This document shows, piece after piece, positions 26,942 to 36,436 of a DNA stretch of 64,000 nucleotides. Below the pieces are notes generated by a model. It was not told the origin of the DNA and did no database searches. It saw only the letters and a list, made by a program, of their open reading frames with translations. The translations under genes and the position numbers were made by a program. Within the stretch, counting starts at the first letter, position 1; every line of letters begins with the position of its first letter. Origin of the DNA: Flavobacterium succinicans (lineage in GTDB: Bacteria; Bacteroidota; Bacteroidia; Flavobacteriales; Flavobacteriaceae); the NCBI RefSeq assembly GCF_001662485.1, contig NZ_JMTM01000017.1, forward strand, positions 434,001 through 498,000. Reading direction: 5' to 3'.

Positions 26942-27084
26942 AACGGATTAAAATCCGTTGCTACAAAATGTTTCGTTCCTCCGGAACTCTTACATTCGAT
27001 AGAGAGTCGTAGACTCGTTATATTTTGTAAGGCTGGACTTCAGGCCAGTCCACTCAAAGTAAATCGAAAAAGAGCCGAAGGCTC
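26942..27084. repeat. Array of five different short palindromes
   Basis: Five hairpins follow one another. AACGGAT/ATCCGTT is at 26942-26959, GTTCC/GGAAC at 26975-26987, GAGTC/GACTC at 27004-27016, TGGACT/AGTCCA at 27034-27052 and GAGCC/GGCTC at 27072-27084. Loops are 3-7 bases. This looks like a compound REP-type repeat; no RAYT transposase is in the window. A TTAAAC-rich tract follows up to the M28 gene. Together with element copy 2 this accounts for the 508-base gap. Confidence 0.65.
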
Positions 27085-27230
27085 GATGTACCCCAAACAC
27101 AACAACCTTAAACTTTAAACAATCTTAAACCTTAAACAACCCCAAACCATTTTTTAAACAATCTACCTAATAATTCATAAACTTTCCCGAAATTGCCGCC
27201 AACTATAATGTTCCAAAACAACCTAAAACT

Positions 27231-28601
27231 ATGAAGAAAACTTTTTTTACAGCCCTATTGCTAAGCCTTGGCGGAGTCGTTTTTTCGCAATCATCAGACG
27301 AATTGCAACTCAAAGCCATTTACCAATCCGCATTGACCAAAGGGCAAGGTTACCAATGGCTCGACTATCTTTCTAACCAAATCGGACACCGTTTATCAGG
27401 TTCTGACAATGCTGAAAAAGCAGTACAATACACCAAAGCTCAGCTAGAAACCTTAGGGTTAGATCGAGTGTTTTTACAGGAAGTAATGGTGCCAAAGTGG
27501 GTGCGTGGTGCTAAAGAAACCGCTTATATCAAAGATGGAAAAAACAAAATTGAAGTGCCAATTTGTGCTTTGGGCGGGTCGATTGCCACACCTAAAAAGG
27601 GTTTGTTAGCGCCCGTAATCGAAGTGCATAGTATCAAAGAACTGGAATCCTTAGGAACGGATTTAAAAGGAAAAATTGTCTTTTATAACCGTCCGATGGA
27701 GGCAGAATACATCGAAACCTTCAATGCTTACGGACATTGTGTGGATCAGCGTTCTTCTGGCGCGAGAGAAGCGGCAAAGTATGGTGCAGTGGGAACAATT
27801 GTGCGTTCTATGAATTTACGTTTGGATGATTTTCCGCATACAGGCAATCAAAGCTACGGCGACTTACCGCAAGCACAATGGATTCCTACAGCAGCCATCA
27901 GTACCAATGGTGCGGAGTTGTTAAGCAAGAAGTTAAAAGAAAACCCACAACTGCAATTTTACTTTAAGCAATCCTGTGAACAAATGGCCGATGTGTTGTC
28001 TTATAATGTGGTGGGCGAATTGAAAGGAAGCGAAGCTCCTGAAAACATTATGGTTGTCGGCGGTCATTTGGATTCTTGGGATTTAGCCGATGGTTCTCAC
28101 GATGATGGAGCAGGAGTGGTGCAAAGTATGGAAGCCTTGCGCATTTTGAAGCAGCTGAATTTTAAACCCAAAAACACGATTCGTGTAGTGTTGTTTATGA
28201 ACGAAGAAAATGGCAACCGTGGCGGAAAAAAATATGCGGAATTGGCACAAACCAATAAAGAAAATCACGTTTTTGCTTTAGAAAGCGATTCTGGAGGCTT
28301 TTCGCCAAGAGGTTTCTCATTCGAATGCAATGAAGAGGAGTTTGCTAAATTTAGCAGTTGGAAAGGGTTATTTGAACCTTATTTGATTCATAGTTTTGTA
28401 AAAGGACATAGTGGAACCGATATTGGGCCATTGGCATCCAAACATATCGTCAAAGCAGGACTAAAACCCGATTCTCAACGCTATTTTGATTACCATCATG
28501 CGGCCAACGATACCTTTGATGCTATCAACAAAAGAGAATTGGAATTGGGAGCAGCTACTATGGCTTCTTTGTTGTATTTGATGGATCAAAAAGGCTTGTA
28601 A
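27231..28601 (+). CDS. Exported M28 zinc aminopeptidase/carboxypeptidase with PA domain
   Basis: A signal peptide (MKKTFFTALLLSLGGVVFSQ) marks an exported enzyme. The M28 metal ligands are recognisable: GGHLDSWD (His, Asp), DDGAGV (bridging Asp), MNEENGNRGG (catalytic Glu and ligand), ESDSGGF (Asp) and YHHAANDT (His). Between the first strands and the catalytic core, residues about 100-240 form a PA-type insert (KGKIVFYNRPM, GAVGTIVRS). The overall layout matches carboxypeptidase Q-like dipeptidases. It probably releases amino acids from peptides in the periplasm. The next gene starts 2 bases after its stop, so they form an operon. Confidence 0.9.
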   Translation: MKKTFFTALLLSLGGVVFSQSSDELQLKAIYQSALTKGQGYQWLDYLSNQIGHRLSGSDNAEKAVQYTKAQLETLGLDRVFLQEVMVPKWVRGAKETAYIKDGKNKIEVPICALGGSIATPKKGLLAPVIEVHSIKELESLGTDLKGKIVFYNRPMEAEYIETFNAYGHCVDQRSSGAREAAKYGAVGTIVRSMNLRLDDFPHTGNQSYGDLPQAQWIPTAAISTNGAELLSKKLKENPQLQFYFKQSCEQMADVLSYNVVGELKGSEAPENIMVVGGHLDSWDLADGSHDDGAGVVQSMEALRILKQLNFKPKNTIRVVLFMNEENGNRGGKKYAELAQTNKENHVFALESDSGGFSPRGFSFECNEEEFAKFSSWKGLFEPYLIHSFVKGHSGTDIGPLASKHIVKAGLKPDSQRYFDYHHAANDTFDAINKRELELGAATMASLLYLMDQKGL

Positions 28602-28603
28602 GA

Positions 28604-28948
28604 ATGAAACCCGCTGAAGCTTATATTTACAATCAGCCGCACTTATATCAGAGTATTATGTTGTATTTGCATCAGGTGATTCAGCAAAATGTACCCGATA
28701 GTGAGTTGTTGTTCAAATGGGGGATTCCTTATGTGTACTTCAAGAAGAAGCCTTTTTGTTATTTGGTGCCCAACCATAAGAAAGGATTTGTGGATTTGGG
28801 CTTTGCCAAAGGATTTCAATTACAACGCAATCAATCGGAGTTAGTGGACGAAAAACGAAATACGGTAAAATCGTTACGCTATACTAGTTTAGAAACTATT
28901 GACCACGAAGTTTTGCTCGATGTACTGGCTGAAGCCATCGATTTATAG
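28604..28948 (+). CDS. DUF1801 domain protein
   Basis: A 114-residue soluble protein with LFKWGIPYVYFKKKPFCYL (residues 39-57) and KGFVDLGFAKGFQL, the central strands of DUF1801 (YdhG-like) proteins, whose fold resembles frataxin. The C-terminus (VKSLRYTSLETIDHEVLLD) also fits. The function is unknown. It overlaps nothing and begins 2 bases after the M28 peptidase stop. A strong terminator follows. Confidence 0.82.
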   Translation: MKPAEAYIYNQPHLYQSIMLYLHQVIQQNVPDSELLFKWGIPYVYFKKKPFCYLVPNHKKGFVDLGFAKGFQLQRNQSELVDEKRNTVKSLRYTSLETIDHEVLLDVLAEAIDL

Positions 28949-28950
28949 TA

Positions 28951-28987
28951 ACGAAAAAGTCCTCGAAATGCTCGAGGACTTTTTTGT
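28951..28987. terminator. Bidirectional terminator after the DUF1801 gene
   Basis: Stem AAAAAGTCCTCGA/TCGAGGACTTTTT with a short loop. It separates this gene from the converging methyltransferase gene. Confidence 0.9.
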
Positions 28988-29017
28988 TATGATGGTCACT
29001 AATGGGACTTTTTGATA

Positions 29018-30253
29018 TTATTTAATTTCTTTCTCTTGGCTTTCTTTACGCTCTAATAAAGCCATATAAAAACCGTCAAATCCAGATTCAGAAGCCAATA
29101 TTTTATGGTCTTTGATAAAAGTGAATTCTTTCCCGATGTCTGTGGTTAAAAAACGTTTCACTTGTTCTTGATTTTCAGAAGGTAAAATGGAACAAGTGGC
29201 ATATACTAGTTTTCCTCCTGGTTTTACAATTTTAGAATAACTTTCTAAAACCTCCGACTGTACTTTTCGGATATTATCGATAAACTCAGGTTGTAATTTC
29301 CATTTAGCATCAGGGTTTCTTTTTAAAACTCCAAGTCCACTACATGGCGCATCAATTAAAACTCTGTCGGCTCTTTGATGCAATTTTTTGATGACTTTTG
29401 TCGAATCAATAATTCGATATTCAATATTAAATGCTCCGTCTCTTTTGGCTCTCAGCTTTAATTGTTTGAGTTTGCTTTCGTACAAATCCATGGCAATCAA
29501 TTGACCTTTGTTTTCCATCAAAGCGGCAATATGCAATGTTTTTCCACCCGCACCTGCACAAGTATCTACCACCCGCATTCCAGGTTTTACATCCAGAAAA
29601 GCGGCCACAAGTTGTGAATTGGCATCTTGAACTTCAAACAAACCTTCTTTGAAAGCATCGGTCAAAAATACATTGGCTCTTTCTTTTAAGACTAAAGCTT
29701 CTGGTTGATCCTTCAACATTTCAGTATCAATGTTTAAATCCATTAAGATAGCTCTTAATTTTTCTCGAGTTGTTTTCAAAGTATTTACCCTTAGTACTAC
29801 TTTGGCTGGTTGGTTTTGAGCCGCAATTTCTTTGGACCAAACTTTTTCTCCTAGTTCTTTAACCCCAATTTCATCCATCCAATCTGGAATAGATTCTTTG
29901 AAGGTTCTGATTTTGGAAAGTTCATCAAAACGTCCTTTAATTTTGCGTTCTGGAGTGCCTTCTAATTGTCTCCAATCTGGAATTGGATACCCTCTCAAAA
30001 CGGCCCAAACGGCAAAAATTCTCCAAAGGTTGTCTCTATCAAACGGTTCTTTTACTTCGGCAATCTCAGCATATAGTCGTTTCCAACGAACAATTTCGTA
30101 TATAGTTTCAGCAACAAATTTACGGTCGGAACTTCCCCAACGTTTGTCTTTTTTTAAAGAACGGGCTACTACTTTATCGGCATATTCTCCTTCATTGAAT
30201 ATGGCATTTAAGGCATCAATAGTAGTATAAACTAAATTTCTGTGTAATCTCAT
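29018..30253 (-). CDS. RsmB/NOP-family RNA (cytosine-5) methyltransferase
   Basis: An N-terminal NusB-like helical domain (about residues 1-130) is followed by a class I SAM-dependent methyltransferase. The SAM loop is VVDTCAGAGGKTLHIAAL near residues 224-241. The two catalytic cysteines lie in DAPCSGLGVL (motif IV) and YATCSILPSE (motif VI), as in m5C enzymes that use a covalent Cys-RNA intermediate. The likely target is cytosine 967 of 16S rRNA, as for E. coli RsmB, but other NOP-family targets are possible. TACCTTTG (complement of 30271-30278) is a good -7 element 18 bases upstream of the start. Confidence 0.9.
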   Translation of the reverse strand: MRLHRNLVYTTIDALNAIFNEGEYADKVVARSLKKDKRWGSSDRKFVAETIYEIVRWKRLYAEIAEVKEPFDRDNLWRIFAVWAVLRGYPIPDWRQLEGTPERKIKGRFDELSKIRTFKESIPDWMDEIGVKELGEKVWSKEIAAQNQPAKVVLRVNTLKTTREKLRAILMDLNIDTEMLKDQPEALVLKERANVFLTDAFKEGLFEVQDANSQLVAAFLDVKPGMRVVDTCAGAGGKTLHIAALMENKGQLIAMDLYESKLKQLKLRAKRDGAFNIEYRIIDSTKVIKKLHQRADRVLIDAPCSGLGVLKRNPDAKWKLQPEFIDNIRKVQSEVLESYSKIVKPGGKLVYATCSILPSENQEQVKRFLTTDIGKEFTFIKDHKILASESGFDGFYMALLERKESQEKEIK

Positions 30254-30332
30254 TTTGAATAATTGAACCGCAAAGGTACTATTTATTGATTGAATGCTAA
30301 ATTTTTAGTTGGGATTGTTTTTTATAAACAAA

Positions 30333-30359
30333 AAAAGCACTGAAAAAATCAGTGCTTTT
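30333..30359 (-). terminator. Terminator of the kup gene
   Basis: Stem AAAAGCACTGA/TCAGTGCTTTT with a 5-base loop, 21 bases past the kup stop. A-runs on the plus strand give the U-tract. Confidence 0.88.
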
Positions 30360-30379
30360 ATAAAGATGTGAATGGTTAT

Positions 30380-32341
30380 TTACTTCACTCTTGTTAGTCC
30401 TAAACTTTCTGGAGCGTGAAGCACCATTGGGAATTTTTCAATTTTTACAGAACTGCTATCCAATCCAAAAGCACTTTCTTCAGATAAACTCAATTTTTTG
30501 ATTAAGAAATAAGAGTTCATAATGATTTTTTCATGCCATAACAAATCAGAATCATTGGATAAGAATTTTTCTGAAAGTACAAATTTGAAATCACCTACAA
30601 TATTATTTTTGTTTAAGGATTCATATCTACTAGTAACATCTACTTCACCTTTTTTAACCATATCGATAATTACTTCACGGAACATGAGATTTATCTTAGT
30701 AGGTTCTCTAAAACCAAGATTAAAATCTACACGATACAAATCGTCTTTTACAATTTCAGTTACTTTGTATTCCTTTTTATAAGGCTCATTCAATACGTTT
30801 ACATGAACAAACCAATAAATATCTGCTCTTTTGGGTCTTTTTTGTAGAATAGAATAAGTCACTTTTTCTTCAATTTCATCTACTCGACCTGCATTGGTCA
30901 TATAAACCAAGTGTGTCGCATATTTTGGGATAGATAAGTCATTACTTAATTCAACCAATACTTTTTTGAAGTCTTCAATTTTGACAATTTTAGTATAGTT
31001 TTTGTTGATTTTTTTCGCTAAATACCAAATAGTCATTACTGCAATTAATAGGATAGCTATAAATAAGGTTACATAACCTCCTTCGGCAAACTTAGTAATG
31101 TTAGCAGCTAAGAAACTGAATTCTATAAGAAGATAAATAGTAATCAACGGCATAAAAAAGTACCATTTTACGCGTTTCATGATTAAGTAATAATTCAACA
31201 AAATAGTGGTCATAATCATGCAAAGAATAATGGCTAGTCCATAAGCATGCTCCATGTTGCTAGATTCTTCAAAATGCAGTACAATACCTATACATCCTAC
31301 TAATAATAGCCAATTGATAGATGGAATATAGAGTTGTCCTTTTAATTCCGTTGGGTATTTAATTCTTACTTTTGGCCAGAAGTTTAGTCGCATGGCTTCA
31401 TTTATAAGCGTAAATGAACCACTTATTAAAGCTTGTGAGGCAATAACGGCGGCCAGTGTAGCTACCACAATACCAAAAGGTTGAAACCAACTTGGCATTA
31501 TTAAGTAGAATGGATTTCCGTTTTCTCCACCTAAGGTTTGTAGTGATACCCCTCCATGTTGAATTAGATAAGCAGCTTGACCAAAGTAGTTTAATACTAA
31601 TGCTGTTTTTACAAAAATCCAACTGATTCTAATGTTTTTTCTTCCACAATGTCCCATGTCAGAGTATAAGGCTTCGGCACCTGTTGTACATAAAAATACA
31701 AAGCCTAGCACGAAGAAACCATCAGGATGAATGGACAGTAAATGATAGGCATAATAAGGATTTATCGCTTTAAATACTTCAGGATGAGAAGTGATTTGAA
31801 TAGTACCTAAAATGGCTAACATCAAAAACCAAATGGTCATCATTGGAGCAAAAAATTTCCCAACTAACTTTGTTCCAAATTGTTGTATCGTAAATAAAAT
31901 TACTAGAATTCCAATTACAATAGGAACAGTGTTGATTTCTGGATTAAACGTTTTGATGCCCTCTACGGCCGACGAAACGGATATGGGTGGCGTTATAATT
32001 CCATCGGCAAGCAAGGCACTACCTCCAATAATTGCTGGAACAATTAGCCATTGAATTTTCGTTTTTTTGACAAGGGCATATAAAGCAAAAATTCCACCTT
32101 CACCATGATTGTCAGCGCTTAGGGTAAGGATTACATATTTTAATGTGGTTTGAAGGGTTAGTGTCCAAAACACACAAGAAACTCCTCCTAATACAACATC
32201 TGGGTCGATGATGTGTTCGCCAAGTATGGCTTTCATTACGTATAAAGGTGATGTCCCAATATCACCATAAATGATTCCTAATGAAATCAATAAACCACCT
32301 AACGTCAATTTACTGTGTAGGTCTTTGTGCGATGTGCTCAT
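30380..32341 (-). CDS. kup: KUP-type potassium uptake permease
   Basis: A 653-residue inner-membrane K+/H+ symporter of the KUP/HAK/KT family. The first helix region has the signature GIIYGDIGTSPLYVMKAI near residues 20-37. About 12 hydrophobic helices extend to residue 440, with FALYALVKK and ALIASQALISG as further family motifs. A cytoplasmic C-terminal domain of about 200 residues follows. It is a single-gene unit with TAAATTTG (complement of 32365-32372) as probable -7 element. It gives constitutive potassium uptake and is complementary to the channel at 23.3 kb. Confidence 0.95.
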   Translation of the reverse strand: MSTSHKDLHSKLTLGGLLISLGIIYGDIGTSPLYVMKAILGEHIIDPDVVLGGVSCVFWTLTLQTTLKYVILTLSADNHGEGGIFALYALVKKTKIQWLIVPAIIGGSALLADGIITPPISVSSAVEGIKTFNPEINTVPIVIGILVILFTIQQFGTKLVGKFFAPMMTIWFLMLAILGTIQITSHPEVFKAINPYYAYHLLSIHPDGFFVLGFVFLCTTGAEALYSDMGHCGRKNIRISWIFVKTALVLNYFGQAAYLIQHGGVSLQTLGGENGNPFYLIMPSWFQPFGIVVATLAAVIASQALISGSFTLINEAMRLNFWPKVRIKYPTELKGQLYIPSINWLLLVGCIGIVLHFEESSNMEHAYGLAIILCMIMTTILLNYYLIMKRVKWYFFMPLITIYLLIEFSFLAANITKFAEGGYVTLFIAILLIAVMTIWYLAKKINKNYTKIVKIEDFKKVLVELSNDLSIPKYATHLVYMTNAGRVDEIEEKVTYSILQKRPKRADIYWFVHVNVLNEPYKKEYKVTEIVKDDLYRVDFNLGFREPTKINLMFREVIIDMVKKGEVDVTSRYESLNKNNIVGDFKFVLSEKFLSNDSDLLWHEKIIMNSYFLIKKLSLSEESAFGLDSSSVKIEKFPMVLHAPESLGLTRVK

Positions 32342-32592
32342 GGATAATTTTTATAAAACTGCTTCAAATTTACTGTTTTTGTATAAAATAAAAGATGTAT
32401 TTATTAAAAAGAAACATGGTGTTTCGAGAAATAATTTTAGAAAGTAAATTTTTCTTTGTTTTTCAGTACTTTTAGAGAGTTGGTCTTGCTTTTTCATTTT
32501 TTATAAAATTATGAGAAATAATAGGTACTTTTAAGCAGTATAACTAAGTACACGAACTAGGTCATTAATTCATTTAACAAATTGTAAATGCT

Positions 32593-33504
32593 ATGTTTTT
32601 AGAACAAGGAGTTACTCCACAAAATCATTTTTATAAATATCTATTAGGTTCATTGATTATTATCTTGACGGCTTTTGTTGGTCAAGTTCCTATGATGATT
32701 GCGGTTTTTTTTAAGGCAGCTACAGAGCATAAAAGAACTCCAATGACAAACGAGGGGTTGATGCATTTTTTTGAACCAAATACCACTTTGTTTTTAATGT
32801 TACTGTCTTTTGTTTTTGCTTTAGGCGGTGTTTTTTTGGTGATTAAATTTATTCATAAGCAAACAATTTTGTCAGTGACTACAGCTAGAACCAAAATCGA
32901 TTGGAAACGTGTTCTATTTTCATTTGCGTTATGGGCAATTGTTGGCATAGGAACCACTTTGATCGAATGGTTTATCAGCCCGAGTCATTTCGAAATTAAT
33001 TTCAAACCTATCCCTTTTTTGATTTTAGCTAGTATTGGTATTTTGTTAATTCCTATTCAAACTACTACTGAAGAATATGTTTTTAGAGGCTATTTGATGC
33101 AAGGATTTGCAAATTTGTCTCGAAACAAGTGGTTTCCATTGCTTATGACTTCTCTGATTTTTGGATTGATGCATTTGTCCAATCCTGAGGTTGCCAAGAT
33201 GGGGAACGGTATTATGATTTACTACATAGGTACAGGCCTTTTTCTAGGTGTTATTACCTTGATGGATGATGGAATGGAGTTAGCCCTTGGTTTTCATGCT
33301 TCAAACAATCTAATTGGGGCTTTATTAGTGACTTCTGATTGGTCGGCTTTTCAAACGCATTCTATCTTGAAAGATGTCTCAGAACCTACCTTTGGTTTTG
33401 ATGTTATCTTGCCTGTTATATTGATATACCCAATACTTTTGATTATCTTTGGTAGGAAATACAATTGGAGTAATTGGAAAGAAAAAATTGTAGGAAATAT
33501 ATAA
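32593..33504 (+). CDS. CPBP-family intramembrane metalloprotease
   Basis: A 303-residue membrane protein with about eight hydrophobic helices. The glutamate motif TTTEEYVFRGYLMQ near residues 157-170, the first His motif LIFGLMHLSNP near 190-200 and the second, LGFHASNNLIG, near 233-243 form the CPBP (Abi, RCE1-like) site. Members cleave prenylated or other membrane proteins, and some protect against bacteriocins; the substrate here is unknown. It lies 37 bases upstream of a MenE-like gene. The pairing is seen in other Bacteroidetes but has no explained meaning. Confidence 0.88.
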   Translation: MFLEQGVTPQNHFYKYLLGSLIIILTAFVGQVPMMIAVFFKAATEHKRTPMTNEGLMHFFEPNTTLFLMLLSFVFALGGVFLVIKFIHKQTILSVTTARTKIDWKRVLFSFALWAIVGIGTTLIEWFISPSHFEINFKPIPFLILASIGILLIPIQTTTEEYVFRGYLMQGFANLSRNKWFPLLMTSLIFGLMHLSNPEVAKMGNGIMIYYIGTGLFLGVITLMDDGMELALGFHASNNLIGALLVTSDWSAFQTHSILKDVSEPTFGFDVILPVILIYPILLIIFGRKYNWSNWKEKIVGNI

Positions 33505-33541
33505 TAATTTCCTTTGTATGAAGGAATAAATTACAACTTTT

Positions 33542-34588
33542 ATGAAAACAGTAACATATAAAAATGTTCATAATCATTTTAAATTTAATGGCGTTCACTT
33601 AGATCGTGAACAATTATGCATGGTGGCTTATTCATTTGTTAAAGAAGGTGCCGATTTTCAAAAATCTCTTGGTGATTTTTTAATTGATTGGTTTGATAAT
33701 AAGTCTTTTATCGAAATGAATACCTCTGGGACTACTGGAATTCCAAAATTGATTAGAATAGAGAAAGAAGCGATGGTCAATTCAGCTTTGGCTACAGGAG
33801 ATTTTTTTGATTTAAAACCTGGAGATAGAGTTTTGCATTGTCTTCCTGCAGATTACGTTGCGGGTAAAATGATGTTTGTACGTTCTTTTATTTTAGGATT
33901 GGATATGGATTTTGTAGAACCAAATTCGCACCCTTTAGAATATAACGATGAGAAATATGATTTTGCGGCAATGGTTCCATTACAGGCTAAAAATTCTTTG
34001 GATAAACTAAAAAATATTAAAAAAATCATTGTTGGTGGTGTAAAAATTCATAAATCGCTCGAGCAAGAATTAGTGAAAGTGCCGAATGAAATTTATGAAA
34101 CCTATGGAATGACCGAGACAATTACTCATATTGCGGCAAAACGAGTGGGAGAAAGCGCTTTTAGTGTGCTTCCCAATGTAACAGTTTCCACTAATGAACA
34201 CAATTGTTTGATCGTTCATGCCAAAAATATTAGTAATGAACCTATTGTAACTAATGATATTGTTGAATTAATTTCCAATAAACAGTTTATTTGGCTAGGT
34301 CGATTTGATAACGTGATTAATAGTGGTGGGATTAAGTTAATTCCTGAAAAAATAGAAGAAAAATTATCAACTCATATTCCAAGACGTTATTTTGTTTGTG
34401 GTCATGCCGATGATGTTTTGGGAGAAAAAGTGGTTTTGTATGTAGAAGGTGAACCAATGTCAATTGACGAAGCTGTTTTTACCTCATTAGACAAATATGA
34501 AAAACCAAAAGATATTGTTTTTATTCCAAAGTTTAAAGTTACGGCTACTGGTAAAATAATGCGTAGCGAAAGTGTTGATTCTTTATAA
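33542..34588 (+). CDS. AMP-binding acyl-CoA ligase, MenE-like
   Basis: A compact 348-residue adenylate-forming enzyme. The phosphate-binding loop is MNTSGTTGIPKLIR near residues 59-72, and the adenylate motif is ETYGMTETITHIA near 186-198. The hinge is WLGRFDNVINSGGIKLIPEK and the C-terminal Lys region is PKFKVTATGKIMR. Short enzymes of this type in Bacteroidetes act as O-succinylbenzoate-CoA ligase (MenE) in menaquinone synthesis. No other men gene is in the window, so the role is inferred from family. It follows the CPBP protease gene and ends at a strong terminator. Confidence 0.82.
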   Translation: MKTVTYKNVHNHFKFNGVHLDREQLCMVAYSFVKEGADFQKSLGDFLIDWFDNKSFIEMNTSGTTGIPKLIRIEKEAMVNSALATGDFFDLKPGDRVLHCLPADYVAGKMMFVRSFILGLDMDFVEPNSHPLEYNDEKYDFAAMVPLQAKNSLDKLKNIKKIIVGGVKIHKSLEQELVKVPNEIYETYGMTETITHIAAKRVGESAFSVLPNVTVSTNEHNCLIVHAKNISNEPIVTNDIVELISNKQFIWLGRFDNVINSGGIKLIPEKIEEKLSTHIPRRYFVCGHADDVLGEKVVLYVEGEPMSIDEAVFTSLDKYEKPKDIVFIPKFKVTATGKIMRSESVDSL

Positions 34589-34605
34589 TTTGTATAAGGA
34601 TAGAT

Positions 34606-34639
34606 AAAAAAAGAGCTGATTATTTTCAGCTCTTTTTTT
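34606..34639. terminator. Bidirectional terminator after the MenE-like gene
   Basis: Stem AAAAAAGAGCTGA/TCAGCTCTTTTTT with an 8-base loop between two converging genes. Confidence 0.9.
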
Positions 34640-34644
34640 ATGTT

Positions 34645-36273
34645 TTAGGTTTGAATCACTCCTAAATTAAATTTTTTCTCAATGGGAGCATGATTGGCAG
34701 CTTCAATTCCCATCGAAATCCATGTTCGTGTGTCTAAGGGATCAATAATGGCATCGGTCCATAGTCTGGATGCTGCATAATAAGGGGAGACTTGCTCATC
34801 ATATTTTGCTTTTATTTTAGCAAATAACTCGGCTTCTTTTGCTTCATCTATCACTTCTCCTTTTGCTTTTAGTGAAGAAGCTTCAATCTGTGCCAATACT
34901 TTTGCCGCTTGAGTACCGCCCATAACGGCTAATTCAGCACTTGGCCAAGCGAAAATTAATCTAGGATCATAAGCTTTGCCACACATAGCATAATTACCTG
35001 CACCATAGGAATTTCCAACAATTACAGTAAATTTTGGTACTACAGAATTAGATACTGCATTAACCATTTTGGCACCATCCTTAATGATCCCGCCATGTTC
35101 AGACTTTGAACCTACCATAAATCCAGTAACATCTTGTATGAAAACTAATGGGATTTTCTTTTGGTTACAATTGGCAATAAATCGAGTAGCCTTGTCAGCA
35201 GAATCGGAATAGATAACACCGCCAAATTGCATTTCACCTTTTTTGGTTTTGACTACTTTGCGTTGATTGGCAACAATGCCAACTGCCCAGCCATCAATTC
35301 TTGCATATCCAGTAATGATGCTTTGTCCATAGCCTTCTTTGTAGGGTTCAAATTCAGAGTTGTCAACCAATCGTTTGATAATTTCAAGCATGTCATATTG
35401 TTCGTTTCTCGCTTTCGGAAGTATTCCGTAAATCTCTTTTTCGTCTAAAGCGGGTTTTTCTCCTTTGATGCGATTAAATCCTGCTTTTTCAAAATCTCCA
35501 ATTTTACTAATAATGTTTTTGATTTTATCCAAAGCATCTTTGTCATCTTTGGCTTTATAATCAGTAACTCCTGAAATTTCGCAATGTGTTGTCGCTCCAC
35601 CCAAGGTTTCGTTATCAATACTTTCGCCTATGGCAGCTTTGACCAAATAACTTCCGGCCAAGAAAATACTTCCAGTTTTATCTACAATTAAAGCTTCATC
35701 GCTCATGATGGGTAAATAAGCACCACCAGCCACGCAACTTCCCATTACTGCTGCAATTTGGGTGATTCCCATACTGCTCATTTGGGCATTATTTCTGAAA
35801 ATGCGACCAAAATGTTCTTTATCTGGGAAAATTTCATCTTGTAAGGGTAGGTATACTCCAGCACTATCTACTAAATAAATAATTGGAAGTCTGTTATCCA
35901 TCGCAATTTCTTGTGCGCGTAGGTTTTTTTTACCTGTTATCGGAAACCATGCTCCAGCCTTAACAGTAGCATCATTGGCAACAATAATGCATTGTTTGCC
36001 TTGAATATATCCAATTTTTACAATTACTCCTCCCGAAGGACAACCGCCATGTTCAGGATACATTCCATCTCCGACAAATGCGCCTATCTCAATGCATTTA
36101 TTTGGGTCGTCTACTAAATAATCGATTCGCTCTCTGGCTGTCATTTTGCCTTCGGCATGCAGTTTTTCAATTCTTTTTTCGCCTCCGCCTAATTTTACTT
36201 TTGCAAATTTATGGCGTAATTGAGATAAAAGAAGTTTATTGTGGTCTTCGTTCTGATTGAAGTTTAAATCCAT
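34645..36273 (-). CDS. Acyl-CoA carboxylase beta subunit (carboxyltransferase)
   Basis: A 542-residue carboxyltransferase with two crotonase-like halves. GKMTARERIDYLVDDPNK near residues 42-59 is the N-terminal signature. VMGSCVAGGAYLPIMSDEA and IVGNSYGAGNYAMCGKAYDP are the oxyanion-forming glycine-rich loops of each half. It resembles the 3-methylcrotonyl-CoA carboxylase beta chain most (leucine degradation), but propionyl- or geranyl-CoA enzymes are close relatives. The biotin carboxylase/biotin carrier subunit is not adjacent and must be elsewhere. A terminator separates it from lpxD upstream. Confidence 0.9.
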   Translation of the reverse strand: MDLNFNQNEDHNKLLLSQLRHKFAKVKLGGGEKRIEKLHAEGKMTARERIDYLVDDPNKCIEIGAFVGDGMYPEHGGCPSGGVIVKIGYIQGKQCIIVANDATVKAGAWFPITGKKNLRAQEIAMDNRLPIIYLVDSAGVYLPLQDEIFPDKEHFGRIFRNNAQMSSMGITQIAAVMGSCVAGGAYLPIMSDEALIVDKTGSIFLAGSYLVKAAIGESIDNETLGGATTHCEISGVTDYKAKDDKDALDKIKNIISKIGDFEKAGFNRIKGEKPALDEKEIYGILPKARNEQYDMLEIIKRLVDNSEFEPYKEGYGQSIITGYARIDGWAVGIVANQRKVVKTKKGEMQFGGVIYSDSADKATRFIANCNQKKIPLVFIQDVTGFMVGSKSEHGGIIKDGAKMVNAVSNSVVPKFTVIVGNSYGAGNYAMCGKAYDPRLIFAWPSAELAVMGGTQAAKVLAQIEASSLKAKGEVIDEAKEAELFAKIKAKYDEQVSPYYAASRLWTDAIIDPLDTRTWISMGIEAANHAPIEKKFNLGVIQT

Positions 36274-36384
36274 ATAATGGTTAGTTAGTTTTTTAGTTAG
36301 CTAATTTACAAAAAGGATTGAAATCTTTTTAGTTGGTCTTTTGTTTTGGGTAAAAAAGGAAATGTTTTTTTGTTTAAAACGCAA

Positions 36385-36410
36385 AAAAGCAGAAAATTAA
36401 TCCTGCTTTT
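36385..36410 (-). terminator. Terminator downstream of lpxD
   Basis: Stem AAAAGCAG/CTGCTTTT with a 10-base loop, 26 bases past the lpxD stop. A-runs on the plus strand give the U-tract. Confidence 0.75.
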
Positions 36411-36436
36411 TTATGAATTTATTAAAAATATAATAT

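Noticed and set aside
26942..27084. Palindrome array considered as a CRISPR array
   Set aside because: The palindromes differ from each other in sequence and no direct repeat with spacers exists; no cas gene is near.
32593..33504. CPBP protease considered as an abortive-infection or bacteriocin-immunity system
   Set aside because: It is paired with a menE-like housekeeping gene and no phage or bacteriocin genes are near.
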